Source of the DNA: Otis tarda
Lineage: Eukaryota; Chordata; Aves; Otidiformes; Otididae
Length of the DNA stretch: 64,000 nucleotides
NCBI GenBank assembly: GCA_026413225.1
Contig: CM048554.1
Span: 88,825,963 to 88,889,962, forward strand
Direction of reading: 5' to 3'
Under the pieces are notes generated by a model. That model saw nothing but the letters and a program-made list of their open reading frames with translations. It searched no databases and was not told the DNA's origin. Made by a program: the position numbers and the translations under genes. Shown here piece by piece: positions 35,406 through 49,018 of the stretch (within the stretch, counting starts at the first letter, position 1; each line of letters starts with the position of its first letter).

Positions 35406-38400
35406 CTCAGCCTGGTTGGAGATGGCCTCTGTACAGTGGGAGCACAGGCAAGGGTTATTAGCAATGCTGGTGTCCTCCTCTGGCTTTCTCCTCACCATTT
35501 ACTCCTTCTTGGCTAATCTGGTAGTCTTCTGGGCAAGGCCCCTGGTTTACTCTGCAGCCTCTTCCAAGGGTATTGCCTGGACTGGAAGACTCCTTCTGCC
35601 TCTATTTGTACTGTGCTCCAGTACTGGTGTATATTTTATATTGTGTCCTTCCTATATTATAGTTATAAGTATACAAGCTGAAAGAGATCCATTGTGTGTC
35701 ATCTTCCTAAACATCCTCCTAAAAATACAGATGAGAAACCAAAGATGGACAGTATTTAGGCTGGGAATAACAGTCTGAGAATCAGGAGTAACATATTTCC
35801 TCTTGTTGTTGTGTGTATGTTTTAGAAATGTTATCCTGCTGTTCACTTAATGAGATTGTACTGGGGAAAAAAAAGGAGAAGGATGCAGGCGTGGCGAATG
35901 TCTAGCAAATCTTTAAATGCCTGAGTGGTGATGATAATGTGAGCATGGGTTTATTGCTCTGCATTTTAGAAATACATTTTAAAAATGTCCAATTTTGCTA
36001 GGCATTTATTTGCATACAGGCAGTTCTGTCTCTCCTTTTTGTAGTTTTATTGCGGCTGTAACAGAGATTTTGGAAATCGAATGCATTCCACTGTATATCA
36101 AGGCTCTGCCTATGCTACTGGGTGCTATCTATCTGATTTACGAAAAGAAGGCACTATTTGCCTCACTCTCTGTATATCTCATGGAAAAAATATATTAAAT
36201 TGAGATTAATATATCCATTCCTTGTGCATGTGGGTGGATGTAAGGGAGATGCAGATTTCAGTCTCATAGAGGTTTCTCCTCTGACATTATGTAAGCTTGA
36301 AAAGTATTATTGGGGATTTTTATATGTCAATTTTAATTTGAAAGTGGCAATTGAGGTCAGATTTACCCCCCCTTATCCAGCCCCCACTGTCTGTATTGGA
36401 TTGCGATGATCTCTATGAAAAACTCTTGACATTGGTGTGTGAGAAGTGAATGCTTTTGTTCTTCATCCTTGCCAGCCTCCTCTGGAAGCAATACTTGGTG
36501 CTGACCAGCACCCTAAGAGATGACTCTTTTCTCAATTTATTTTTGGTTACCAGCCAGTGCTGGATATAATTTTATTAGCCATTATCCCTTAAGTCAAACT
36601 TTGATTGCCTGCTTTAAAATGTTATTGTGTGGTTTCTGAAACAGTTATTTTTATCAAATCATATTTAAGCATTAGAAGTAGAGCTGAACAAGCTGCAAAG
36701 AGAATATTACGTTGCTCAGAAGTTAAGAAGGGTGTTGATGGAATATAATGTCTTGTAGAAAATGGGGTAGACTAAAAAATAACCTTGCTACATCTGGATA
36801 CTGGTTTTGTCATGGCATTAGATAGCTATTACAGAACTGCACGCTGCCTTTCCTGCTGTGAAACAAATCTTTAGCCATTTTTACATTTCATTAATAAATG
36901 GTCTTACTTGAAAATGCAATTCTCTAGATCTTAGCAGTAGTGAGATGCCTGTAGACAGGAGTATAAGTCTCCTCTCAGTGATTTGTGAGGCCAGATATTA
37001 AACCTGCAAAATTCTAACCATACCTGGCCATGTGTCATAAGATGAGAGTGCTGGTAATGTTACTACTCAAAATACCCTCCATGAGAAACGTTCAATTCCA
37101 TGGTTGTGTAGCAAACTGCAGCCTCCTGTTGTCAGACTTGTTTACTGTCTTCCAAATGAGCCCAGTACTCCAGAAAAAGTAATGTCTAGCTTATTTTCAA
37201 GCTGCTGTAGCTCCTTAGGCCTTGCAACAATACAGAAATATTATTCTCAACCCTGAGAATAATTTTAATCTACCCTTAAGATACCAGCGACTGAAAGTAA
37301 TCATGTAAACGTTATTATACACCTTTTCTTCTTCCAAATTACTTGTGAAGAATGTGGTTATTGTGAGCGGGGTGCTAGTGCCGAGGCGGTCATGTCCCCT
37401 GGTGCACGACCCTGGGTGGGCCAGCACTGAGCCCCGGGTGCTGCTGGCTGCTGCTGGGGGCGGGGACGTGGCCCTTTGATGCTGCTCTTCAGCAGATGTT
37501 TCTAATATTAGATTTGTGTTATTGCTCTCTGCTGTCCCTGGAGCCACGAAAAAACCTACTGAAAGAAGCCAACGAGGAAAGTAAGGCAAAAAGTAAAGAA
37601 CTGACTTGGGTTTGTTGTTAAAGAGCGTTGTGAAGTGCTTGGTGTGCAGCCTAGATCATCTGCAGGAGAGTGATTAAAATCACACTGGCATGGGTGTTAC
37701 GCAGCATTTGTGTCTCTGTTTTGCTCTTAAAATGAGAAAATTGGGGTTATAGAGAAATATATGTGGTTCTGAGGCATTGCGCTAACTGAATTTCTCCCCA
37801 AGTGTGTACACGTATAATGGAGTAGATCCCTCAGGCAAACTTGCACCATTGAGGGATGAAAAGGGCAAGGAAAGTTCAGATACATACTACCAATTCAAAA
37901 GCAGAAGTCCATGAAAGGCCACAGAAAGCAGGAATGGTATTTATCTAAAACATTATAATTAAACATTAAAAGTTACATTTTAGGCTCAGGTAACTGCAGT
38001 GCCACCGGTCCTGCATCACCACGCTGCCACACATAACAGGCAAGGCTGCAGTGAAACCACAACGGAAGCTTGCGAGACTTCACCCTGTGCTGTATAGTTC
38101 ACTGCTTCCAGCCTGAGTGTGAGGATGCAGAAGACACCATGGCCCACATTTCTGTCCAGGCTGTTAAATCCCTGCTGTTATTGCTGGTTATGTACAGGCA
38201 GGGGTGCATGCGATACTGACACTGCATAGTGTACATTAGAAATCTTGGTTGGTTTAGTGCTAGTATATCAGAAACCTCCTTAACTTTTGACTAAGTTTTG
38301 GTTAGTGTTGATATAATTAGGCTGGGATCAACGGACAACACTCTCTCTAAAAAGTTCAGGCATGAGTGAACTAACCTTTCTGGGACTGCGAAGGGTCTTG

Positions 38401-41400
38401 CTTGGACTTTGGGTCCAAGGCATGTTGCATGGCACAGTAAGTCTGGCTGCAGGGCTCCTGATACTGGACCCAAAATGACGCAGTATGAACTCACCCTGTG
38501 GTTTCAGATTTATTCCAGAAAACCTAGATGGGCTGACTTTGTACTGAGAAGCTTTACACAAGATCAGGTTTCAGCTGTCCACTGCAGCCAGTGCTCCTGG
38601 TTGCACAAAGCTGGAATAAATTCCCTGCTGGTTGTGGAGGTTATTGAACAGAAAGGTGACCATCTGCCTGTGCCTGCTTTGGATCATATTTGTACTGCCG
38701 ATGAGTAACCTGATAGCGCATTGATATGCACTAGTGATCACAGGACTGTGGTCTCAGAGGTATGAGCCTGAGATTAAAAAACATCTTGAAATGGTTAGGT
38801 TTTTCCCTCAGCAGTAGCTTTACTACCTATAGTTTCAGATATCCACTTGCAAAAGGACAGGGGTGGGGGGAGCACTGAAAACTAAAGGGAAGGAGTCAAC
38901 CCAGCTTTCTGCTGCATGATTATCTTGTGTATTTGTGAGAAAATGGTGTCTTGTACTTTCCTCTCTTCTCCCTGATACAGGACTGAATCATTAAGACTCT
39001 GCTAATAAAGTCCATTTGGGTTGTCTATGCAATTTCCTGCGCATTTAACAAAGGAATAAATTCAATCAAGCGTCCATTCGTTAGCCGAACGTTGCGAATG
39101 GACCAACGTCAATTGCAAGCAAAAGGAAGCAACATTGTCCTGCCCCAAACCAACCATGGATTCTAATCCATCATTGAAAATGCAGGATTTTGCAGTGCTT
39201 TTATCTGCCCGCTACCAAAGACGTCTTTAACAAGAGCTATGCAGACACTTGTCACAGTCCTGCTGTCTGTTACCTACCTCCAATTCTTACACAGCACTGA
39301 AATTTATGCTACATTAAGCTTGATTCATTACCGCTCTCCTTAGCTCACTAGCAGCAGTCCTGTTTGTGTCAACAAAACTTCATGAAAAGTATTGCCTGTT
39401 ACCCCAAGGGGGACTGATAGCTGTGTTCCTTGTACCATGGCCCTGTTTTTCTAAATCTGATTTTATCTACAGCTGTTTTAGCTTTCTTTCCTTTGTGCTG
39501 ATTTAAGTTTAAAATTGTAATAAGAACTTTTCAGTAGCTCTTTCTGTTAGGGTTGTTACTAGGACACAGACAAAGTATTCATGGGTCTTTTTCTAATGAA
39601 TATTCCAAGTTTGCAAATCTCTATGACGTGTTTTGCCTAATGCCAAGGGGAGGGAAAGGAATGCCAGGCGACGTGATGCTGCAAAGCTCAGTCTAATTTA
39701 GCGGGTCAAGGAAGGGACAGGCTCTGCCAGAAACATCTTTTCTCACGCTCAGACACCCCCATCAACTGAGACCTGCACCTCTCATCTCTCCAGTGGGTCA
39801 GGGATGCTTGTTCCAGCTGGTTCCAGTGGTGAGCTTTGGGCAGTGGCTTGGCTCCAGCCTGTGACCGTGCCAGCTTAGATGCTACGCGGTGTTGGACATC
39901 CGTGTGACAGTGCTGTCCTCGTCACCAGCCCTGAGGGTCATTACAGCCCTGTGTCAGCACTGGCTGCCAGTCCCTCTGGCCATGATAGCATCCCGCTACA
40001 CCTCTGCCATGGTTTCAGGTGTGCTCTCCCGTCAGGCATTGGTCTGTGGCCCACCATAAGGCTCGTGCCATGGTTTGCATTGCCCCTTCGGCTGCCGCTC
40101 ACCATATGCAGCCCATGCCCAGCTCTTAGCCCAGGTGAGGCTACAGTACTCCCATGTCACCTAAAATTGTGGAGAGGAACTTCCTACAGTTAAGCTTTGG
40201 ATGTTTTAGGACTCTGGGCCTAAATATCTCCTTTTTTATTAAACACAGAGCTGATGAAATATACATATACACACGCATATGTTATTACTGGCTGTTGTAT
40301 TACAACAGAACAGACCAGAAGACTGATGAATAACAACGACAAGTAAATAACTCCTTTTTGCTCTCACTGACATATTGTCATTTCATTAATTCCCATTCAC
40401 ATTTCCCTTGTCTCAGTCACAAGGCCTCCCTCTGCTTGACTGGGTGAGTGCAAGGGTTTCACAGTTCCTTGGGCAGGGACCTGTAGTCCAGCTACAATCC
40501 TCAGCAAACTTTGTTGTCTGCTGTGTTGTCTGCTCTGTTGTCCAAACGCAGGCCAGGGCATGTCCAGGCACCTGGGTCCTCATGGGCATGTTCCTGGCAT
40601 CCACCCAAAATCCTTCTAAACTCAGAAAGTTGTGATAGCCAGTCTTGGGAGTCCATAAGACTGGTCTGTTCGTCAGCCTAAAAAAGAAAGCACGTGAAAT
40701 GTGTTTATGTAAAAAAAAAAAGAAGAGAGAAACAACTGAGAAAGAGCTTTAGAAACAATTCCCTTTTCTTTGGTGTATTTGAGGAGCAGCTGGCTGCATG
40801 TTATAATTGTACTCTATTTAGGAACAATAAATTAAAGCAGAGTGAAATAAAGGGAATGATATTCCCGAAGACCTAGATGATAATTTATAAGGGCTTGTAA
40901 TCACTGTAATTAAATGTATATTAGAAATCTATAACTACAATATGAAGCTGATTTAAAATGACAGTCACTTTCTCGCGTCATGTACCTCTACCTAATGATG
41001 ACTTGTATTTGACAAAGCTTGAATTAACAATGTTTGTATTAAAATGTACTCAGTGTGTGCTTGCTGCATGAACCTGTCAGATTTGGTAATGACAACCTTT
41101 TCAAGAATATCGTCAGACCTTAAAAGGACACCATGGCTTCTGAGTTAGGAAAACACTGAGCAAATTCATATATCACATCATTGTAAAAATCTGTGGGTGC
41201 AGGATTGCCCACAGCAGAAGCAGATAAGGAAACACAAATTTTAACGCTCTGTGTACATGCAATGTTAAAGAGCAACTTTCTGAGTTTCAGAGAAAGGGTG
41301 ATGATGTTCCCTTTAAGAAGCCACTGCCTGTCACACGGCACTGTCCTTTCAAAATTTTATTACACAGTAAAGCCTTGTTTCCCTTAATGAGATTCCTAAT

Positions 41401-42499
41401 TAATTGCAGAGTACTGTATTGCATTAAAACCTACGATTTTTTAGAACTAAGGGCCCCAAACTGGAGATCTAGGAGCCTGGATGCCCGAGAACAGCAGCAA
41501 CCCCTGGAAGTGTAGGCAGTAGCATTTATTGCTTGGGAAAACTAGTCTTAAACCTTCCAATAAACAGTTCCCATTAGCAGCTGTTCGATGGTTATTTATG
41601 TCTCACTGTAGATTTCTCCTGTTTGTGCGTGTGTCTGAGTGCCTATCTTCTCCCTCACTTTGGAGGTACCTGGGGAGGTCTGGGACAACGGTAGATAAAG
41701 GTGCCCTCCCAGCGTGCTGCATCTCCCCTGCATGCGTTCCTGCCATCTGCCTAGTTCCGATACGGAGGAGAAGTGAGGAAGTTGTACTGTGGACACCCTG
41801 ATAGCCAAATTAGCCCTCATACTTCTAACATCTCAAAAAGTATTGCCAAATTCATCTATGTCATAATAGCTGATTGCAGCTGCTAAGGAGCCTAGCCCAC
41901 CCCTTATTCTCTCTTTTGTGATGTGCTCTCCGTTGTCTTTTTTTTTTTGCCTGAAAATAGAAGATGTCTTTCAAATGTGAATTTTTGGACTTGCAACTTT
42001 TAGTTGCTCAAAATGTGGTACTATGCTGTGCAATGGAAAAAGAACAGGTTCTGTTTTATGTAAGTCCAAATTTTTTTGCAATGCTTGGAACAGAAGGAAT
42101 TTGTTGGAATAATAAGTGCTATGCGTTAGTTGGAAATATGGGCCAGTTTAGTGCTCTGAGGAAAAAATGTAAGTACAAATAATGTGGCGCACTTTTGGAG
42201 ACCTTCCAGCAACTGGCAGAAAGAGAATTGAATCAGTATTTCAGCTGTGAAAATGAAGGAGGTTTCTAATCACTAGTGCCCAAATCCTGCTCAAGTGCTT
42301 TGCCTAATAACAACTATATTCAAACTTAAAATACATCTAAATAGTTTGCTGACCTGCTTGACTGAACTGGAATAGGAGGAGAGCAGAGGCCAGGCAGGTC
42401 TTGAGTCTCATTTCTGAAATTTTGGGCTCGATGGAAAGTTTATTAGGTCTGAGAGATTTAGAACACAAACATCCAGACAAAATCTTTTTGCAGAGGCTT
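35406..42499. other. Unassigned DNA; no gene seen
   Basis: No gene or clear transposon. The longest frame (35119-35778, 219 codons) begins before this stretch. A small GC- and CpG-richer patch lies at about 37365-37485. A perfect hairpin with a CpG-containing loop lies at 39072-39103. A short tandem (tgttgtctgc) repeat lies near 40510-40545. Confidence 0.5.
39072..39103. repeat. Inverted repeat, 9-bp stem, 14-base loop
   Basis: Arms gtccattcg (39072-39080) and cgaatggac (39095-39103) are perfect reverse complements around a loop containing ccgaacgttg. The segment has several CpG dinucleotides in an otherwise CpG-poor stretch. Confidence 0.9.
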
Positions 42500-42995
42500 A
42501 GCCATGACTAACAGCCAAACTCTGACCCAGCTGGTCACTTCACCACCCGCTCCCCGCCCAGGGGATGGGAGAACAAAACAGGGAAAAAAAGAACATGAAC
42601 AAGAGAGCTTGTGGGCCAAGATAAAGATGGGAGATTGCCTACCAATAACTGTTTTGGACAAAATAGACTTGACTTGGGGAAAATTACTTTTGATTTATTG
42701 CCAATTAAAATAGATTAGAGTAGTGAGAAACAAAGTTACAAACATTAAAACAGCACCTTTTCTCCTCCCTTTTCCAAGCTCAACTTCACTGCTTTATTCC
42801 CAAGCCTCTACTCACCAAATAGTGCACAGGGATGGGGAACGGGGGGTTGCAACCCATCTATAACCACTTCTCTCTACCACTCCTTCCTCCGTCTGGAAAT
42901 ATCTGTGCCCAGCACATGGCAGCCCCTGGCCATTTCTTCCAGGGGCCACCCCTGCAGCCCCAAAATGCCTTGACACTTGCACCCCATATAAGGCC
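42500..42995 (-). mobile_element. Endogenous-retrovirus LTR, third type
   Basis: The sequence matches a common bird ERV LTR read in antisense. Recognisable blocks are 'gacttggggaaaattactt', 'gatttattgccaattaaaat', 'gagtagtgagaaacaaag', 'aagctcaacttcactgc' and 'cttcctccgtctgg'. On the minus strand it shows a polyadenylation hexamer within 'ggcaataaatc' and a TATA-like 'ccttatatgg' near 42985, giving U3 at the right and U5 at the left. Exact ends and target-site duplications could not be fixed; it may extend to about 43080. No viral coding sequence is present. It is unlike the TGTCCTGG LTRs in the window. Confidence 0.7.
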
Positions 42996-44779
42996 TTTGC
43001 AGTAAAAGGGCAATTTTTGTGCTTTATTGAACTGAAACCAAGGCCAGAAGTCAGCGCTGGTTTTGGTCGCTCATCTCAGGATGGATAGTCACCCAACAAA
43101 TTAATGGAAACCCTTGGAAAATGAAAGGCTTGCTGTGCATGGTTAGACAAGAAGTGGTACATGGTTAGATTGGAAAAGATCAGAAATGACAGTAATTTTC
43201 TGATATCTTACTTCCTGACAGAGGAAAACAATGAATAATGAAACACATAGGAAGATGCCAGTGGATATGAAAGAAATGTAAACATGAATATAAGCAAGCC
43301 AGCGAGGCTGAGGGTGTAGGTGCAGTGCGGTTAGCAAATGGGAATGTCATATGAGAGCTGGGACCAAGAAGAACTTTTGTGATTGCCTTATTTCAACTGG
43401 ACTGTATAGGCAACCACCAAATGTGCTTGCATTTCTGAATAGCATTTTGCCAGATAGTTGCATATTGAAAGTACTAAGTATATTTACCTCAATTACATAA
43501 TTATGTACCATTATACAAGTCAAATAACTGCATCAAAATTGACAAAAGTCTATATATGTCCTCCATTTCTAATGTAGTGCTATTAGAGTAACTTAAACAC
43601 CCACTGAAATACAGAAATAGGCACATATGGGAATATTTTCCTTCATGTATCCATATGCTTCTATATTTAAATCACTGCTAATTATGTATATGTATGTAAT
43701 TGCTTTATCACTGTGAACAAACAAGAAGAGCTCTGTTCATTTTTCAGGGAAAAAAAGAAAAAAAGCCATCAAAGTGAAGTGTTTATAGTATTTTCACACA
43801 GATGAATAAAGAAAACATTAGTAAGCATCTGTCAAGATTTATATTTGATGTATTATCATTGAAACGTACAATTTTAAAATATTAAAATTCCTAGAGGTGC
43901 AATGGTACAGGTATGACCTAATGCTCTTTTCACTCTTTCTGCCATTTCAGTGCAAATGATGACTGTACTGAGGGCACAGCTGACTCTGAAGACACGCAGC
44001 CCTTCTCTCTCTGTCTTTGGGGAGAATTTTTAATAGAATCTGGATAAATTTGAGGACGGGTGAGGAATTGAGGTAGAGAGAGAACTGCTTTCCTTCCCTT
44101 TCCTAAGACTTGTTTGTGAAACAAATATGTGCTCATGCTCTTCAGGAGCGGGTCTAAGAGCAAGTCCAGCGAGGGTCCATTTCAGTTCTCTGGTTTCTGC
44201 CCTCCTGCAGCAGAATAGGGGGCAGCAAAATCAATTCAGATATCACTTCAGTGAGGGTGATTATTAATGTGGACATTAATTTTTTTTTAAGCTTTAACAG
44301 TCAAAGCATTAACTAAAATATCCTTAATTTCCTCTCACATAGCTTGCATGCAGTAATGTGTACTACTAACTATATTCTCAGTGTGGAGAGTGTTGTTTCT
44401 TTTCTAAACACCTCGGTGTGATAGCAAAACTGCAGGTCTTAAGAGCTGTGTAGACAGTTTGCTACAGTCTCTCCTGTTTATCTCAGTGGACATGTTTTTT
44501 CTGAAAATTGGAAGCAGAAATCAAAGAACGATGAGATCAGCTGGAGAGTCTGAGAGCAAGTGGGACAGTCAAAGGTGAGACGAACACAGCACAGGAGCAA
44601 GGCGATCTCCTCACCTCCATTTTCACCAGAAAATGCCAGAAAGAGGCTTGCTCAGTCTTTTTTCCTTATGGAAAGAAGAACTGACTCACTCTTAGAGATT
44701 AAAGATGTCAAGAGAAGATGTGCTTGTCAAACCATTGAATTTGACGTAGCCTTCCTGTCCATTTTCTAGACTGTGCTAA
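42996..44779. other. Unassigned AT-rich DNA
   Basis: No gene recognised. Frames are short. The right part (from about 44540) may already belong to the ancient CR1 relic that becomes recognisable near 44780. Confidence 0.5.
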
Positions 44780-45005
44780 TCCAAGCTTTAAGAGTCTTCC
44801 TAGCAAGTTGGCAGAGACTTTAATATTACACCCCAGGGGACTGGCAAATGCAGAATACTTATTCATTTAAAAAGAAAGCCCAACCAAAAAATCCTAATAG
44901 GAATAGCTTTGGCAATTACAAACCAGTAATTCTTTCTTTAGGAAATGACACAAAATGTTGGAAACAATGAGAAACTGAGTACTCACATGTCACTCTTTAA
45001 ACAAA
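44780..45005 (+). mobile_element. Ancient CR1-type LINE relic (reverse-transcriptase region)
   Basis: A diverged sense-orientation relic. The ordered blocks 'ccaggggactggcaaatgca', 'atttaaaaagaaagcccaa', 'ggcaattacaaaccagtaa', and 'atgttggaaacaatgagaaa' follow the nucleotide order of the RT domain in old amniote CR1 elements ('ggactggcaaatgc...', 'ttcaaaaag...', 'aattacaggccagtaagcc'). Stops and indels are frequent. Boundaries are approximate. This is far older than the CR1 copies at 1-275 or 52061. Confidence 0.5.
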
Positions 45006-46761
45006 AATTTTCCTATGTAATATAGGAGAGTGCCAGCTCTGAAAGAAGGAGGCTTTTCAAAAAGTCTGAAACAGAGCCACTTACCAAGCAAGTTACATGG
45101 AAGAGTGGCATACAGTCTTGCATGCCACTCCCAGCCAATTTCCCTTTAATCACAGAATTAGTGGAATAACTTTGTGGGGAGTGTGGGATAGGGAGGACGA
45201 CGCTGCCCTGCCACCCTTCCTTTCTCTGCAAGGCCATACTCACGGATCAGCGCTTTTCCTCCTTTCCATATTGCTCCCAGAGAGTGATAAGGACAGACAC
45301 CAGCAGCGGAAATTCATTAGCATTTCTTTATGTGGAAAGGCGAAGGCATCTCTGAGGAGTCATTCAAAGAGTCTGAACAAGTGCTGAGCCAGCACCTTGA
45401 TCCGGATACCTTACCCTCTCCTTGATACTAATTGCATTACCTTTAATAAATGGGACTTAAGAACTTTTTACATGGCAGAAAAAGATGAATATATGATATC
45501 TTGACTGTTTCAAGAAAATATAATGGACCTATCTTTCTTTAAATGCTGTGTCCCCTGAATTTGCTTCACATATATGATCAAAGTACTGTAAATAAAGACA
45601 CTTCTAATTGTGGATCAAAGGAAAACCAGAATAACTCTGCTTCACAACCATTTATAACCTGCATAATTAAATCAAGGTTGTAGATAGAAGTTTGTTGAAA
45701 AAGACATATTTTTGGAATGTGCAATTAGAAATGAACATAAAATAAACCCCAAACTAAGTACAATTCTGTCTCTGATTAAATCTCACTGTAAAAATCTTGC
45801 TTTTTCCTAGGTAGTCTGATGACTTTGACTAAAGGTATTTCAAACATTTAAAGGTCATTGTGAAACAAATGAATGGAAAATTAAAGCTTAGGTTGTGTTT
45901 GCCAATGTCCACAACATGAGCTGTTCTGTTTACCACCATCACCTCTGTACTCCTTACCTATACTCCTACCTGTATGTATCTACTATTTCAATAATGTGAG
46001 AGAGAGGAAACCAGTTTCAATAAAACCATCTCTATTGTAGCACATATAGAACACTCTCTCTCAAAAAAAAAAAAAAGAAAAAGATAGAAACAAAAGATCC
46101 TCCTCAAATACATGGAAAATCTTAAGAATTTTCCACATTTAAAATTACTTTGCTTGGAGAATTGCATTATAGCAGCTAAATTTCACTTACCAGGCAGTAT
46201 TTATTAACTTTCTGTTTTGAAGAGCGGTTCATGTTGATGCACACTATCAAATCATCGCCATGCTTTAATCCCACTAGTACATGTGCACTCTCATGGCTAA
46301 AGGACACTTATATTAGTTTCTGCAACATCTAGACGTGGCTCATAAGGCAGAGTGACTTGCTTAATCTTTGTGAGGAGCACCAAGATGCCTGGATGGAGCT
46401 GATGGGGAGGAGAGGAGAGGAGAGAATGGCATAGGAGCCTCTGCTGGGGGGGCAGCTGCTAGAAGCGTTTCCTCTCATCACAAAATTCTCATTCTTTGTC
46501 CGAAGAAGATGCGGTCAATTCAAAACAGATTAGATATGTTTAGGTGCAGTTTTATTAAAGTGGAACTTCCCTTAATTTTGTTAAAAACAGATTTCTCATA
46601 AATCTCTAACTAAAATTCCTTGGGTTTTATGAGAATGGTCTCAACACACATTTCATTTTTAAGATCTAATACATAAAGTATCTTTGAGAAAAAAACAGTT
46701 TTAAAAATCAAAGTTATTAAAGGTGTGTTTACTGTATGCTATCAAAATTTTTTTCTTGCAG

Positions 46762-46819
46762 AAATTACACTAATGGGTCGATTAATTCTTTTGGTTCTGC
46801 TAATAAGCAAAAGTTTTGT
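46762..46819 (+). other. Candidate small internal exon (low confidence)
   Basis: An acceptor (atttttttcttgcag, ending 46761) and a donor (gtaagc at 46820) bound 58 bp. Two forward frames are open across it; one reads NYTNGSINSFGSANKQKFC, the other ITLMGRLILLVLLISKSF. There is no family recognition. A 58-bp length is not a multiple of three. Such acceptor/donor pairs occur often by chance in AT-rich DNA. Confidence 0.15.
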
Positions 46820-48860
46820 GTAAGCAGCTCCTATCCATTTTTTGCTGCGTGATCAAAATTCAACCCTCTTACTGTAGTAGAAAGCTGTGTTACAATAGAA
46901 ATTTAATAAATAATGAAGAAAGTCTTTCACTTATCCAAACATGGAATGTATTTCTATTCTTATGTTCATTTAGGATGTACATGAGTGCTTTGGTCTATGC
47001 ACAGTAAATATTCAGGTGTACTGCTTTTCATTTAATATTTGTAAAAAACCCCTTCATGATGAACTTCTAAACCATGGCTGTGGCATGTCAGTACTGCAGT
47101 AACACTATTTCTAGTGATCCCTGATGATATCATAGACCATTGGCTAAGGGCCTTTGTCACCCTTCCAGCGTTCAGACTGCGTTAGCTGCACAATGAGAAT
47201 TGTGCATATTTGGGAAATAGATGTTTGTGCTTCTAGGATTCCCTTTCAGCAAACTGTGATCCAAAGCCCTGATGTAATGTGAGAGAGATTTGTATAATAG
47301 GATGCAACTGCAGGCTTTCCATTTTCATGTACAGTTGAGATATCTTTCCTACCCATCACACTAGATGTCATGAAGATTAGCTTTTCCCTCATTTAAAAAA
47401 CACATTGCAACAGGCAGCGTGCTGCTCCCATGCCCTCCTGCCAGGGACATTCCTCTTTCCCAGAGATTTGTATATTTTCACTCCTGTTTGACAGTGTCAA
47501 GGGCCTGTCCTGCAGTTGGAGTCCAGAGCTGACGGGCTGTGTATCACACCAGCCTGAACTCAGATTTGGTGCTAGAGGCAGGAGTGAAACTCCTCTTCCT
47601 TTCCAATTACTGAGTCAGTGCTGATCTACTTGCTCCTTCCCCAGTCTCTCAGGTGCTTTTGTTCCTCTTCAAATACTAGACCATGGATTACTGCAATATG
47701 ATAAGGGAAAAGTAGAGGAAAAAAAAAAACCACACCGCACTGGCTTTTCCTTGAGAAATTGCCCTGATTCAAAATCCAAGGAGGCCATTGATCTTACCGG
47801 GCTCTGGAGCTGTGGCTCAGACCTTGTTTCAACAGGATTGCAAACATCCCTCCCTCCATGCCTCACTGAAGTCAGGAGCCAGAGCAGCTTTCTGAATCCA
47901 AGCTTAAATTAATACGACAGTTAATAAAGTGGAAGGGCTAAATAAAATCAGCCTTGCCTTTGATCTTTCATGGCTACCGCAAAGATCTGCTCTCCAGGAA
48001 ACCAATGTGAAGGCAGCCCTGCTTCATGCAGGTTGTGGGTGACTCCTGGCGCACCAAAGAGATCCCCATGCAGGATGATCTTTCCAGGCTTTCCTGACAG
48101 TACAGAAGAGTTTTTGGTACAGTGTTTTCAGCTTGAAGAAAGCTTCCCTTTTAGCACAAATGTAATAGCGTGTACATGATGAATGTATTCCTCAACATTT
48201 ACATTGGGTTATGATTCCTGTTCATTAGCATGATTACACTCATTATGTGTTCAGAGATCAGCAGTGTTTGTTTTCCCATGCACTGAAAACATCAGAATGG
48301 TGCTTAGGTGCTACGTCCTAAATATCACATTACTTAGGTCCTCAGTTATTATAGGAACTTGTTATTTTCTTGATCTAATAAATACTTAATATTTTTACAA
48401 GTTTGAAAAAGCACAGTGCAGAATTGTAGATTTACCAGCACGGGCAGATGATATTTAAAGCAGAAACATTTGTAAAAGCAGAACGTGGGAACCAGCAAGT
48501 AACATCTATTTAATTTTGTGCAGTTTGCTTATTTTTACACCACTTTCTAGTCCAGTCTCCTTCCTGAGTAATCCCAAGGTCACCACCTCACAACTTTGAT
48601 CAGCAGGTCATTTAACCTGCTTATTGCTATCAGAGATGAAAAGTGGTTTTTAATGCTTACTTTACATTTATTTTTCTTTAACTCCGATTTGTGTTCTCCT
48701 TATCCACACTGAAGCTAAAAAAGAAGCTTCTGTTATCTCAGTTATTTATGATTTTGGTCACTTCTATTAAATCCCTACTTACGAACATAGTTTTCTAAGT
48801 TGTTCTCATAACTCATTTCTTTTAATCTTGAGATTACTACTGCCCTTCTTGGTCCTTTCT

Positions 48861-49018
48861 GTTTTGTTTTTTTTTGTTGTTGTTGTTGTTGTTTTTGGGT
48901 TTGTTTTTTTTTGTTTTTTTTTTCCCAAAAGCTGCACTTGTAATGGTTTCTTGTAGGGGTTTTCCTAATTCACAGTTGGGTGGGTTTTTTTTTTTGGATT
49001 GTGGTTTTTTTTTTTTTT
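48861..49018. repeat. Poly-T and (GTT)n low-complexity region
   Basis: T runs surround a (gtt)n block at about 48875-48892, with further T-rich tracts to 48923 and two more T runs at 48985-49018. This is simple sequence, with no flanking retroposon recognised. Confidence 0.9.
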
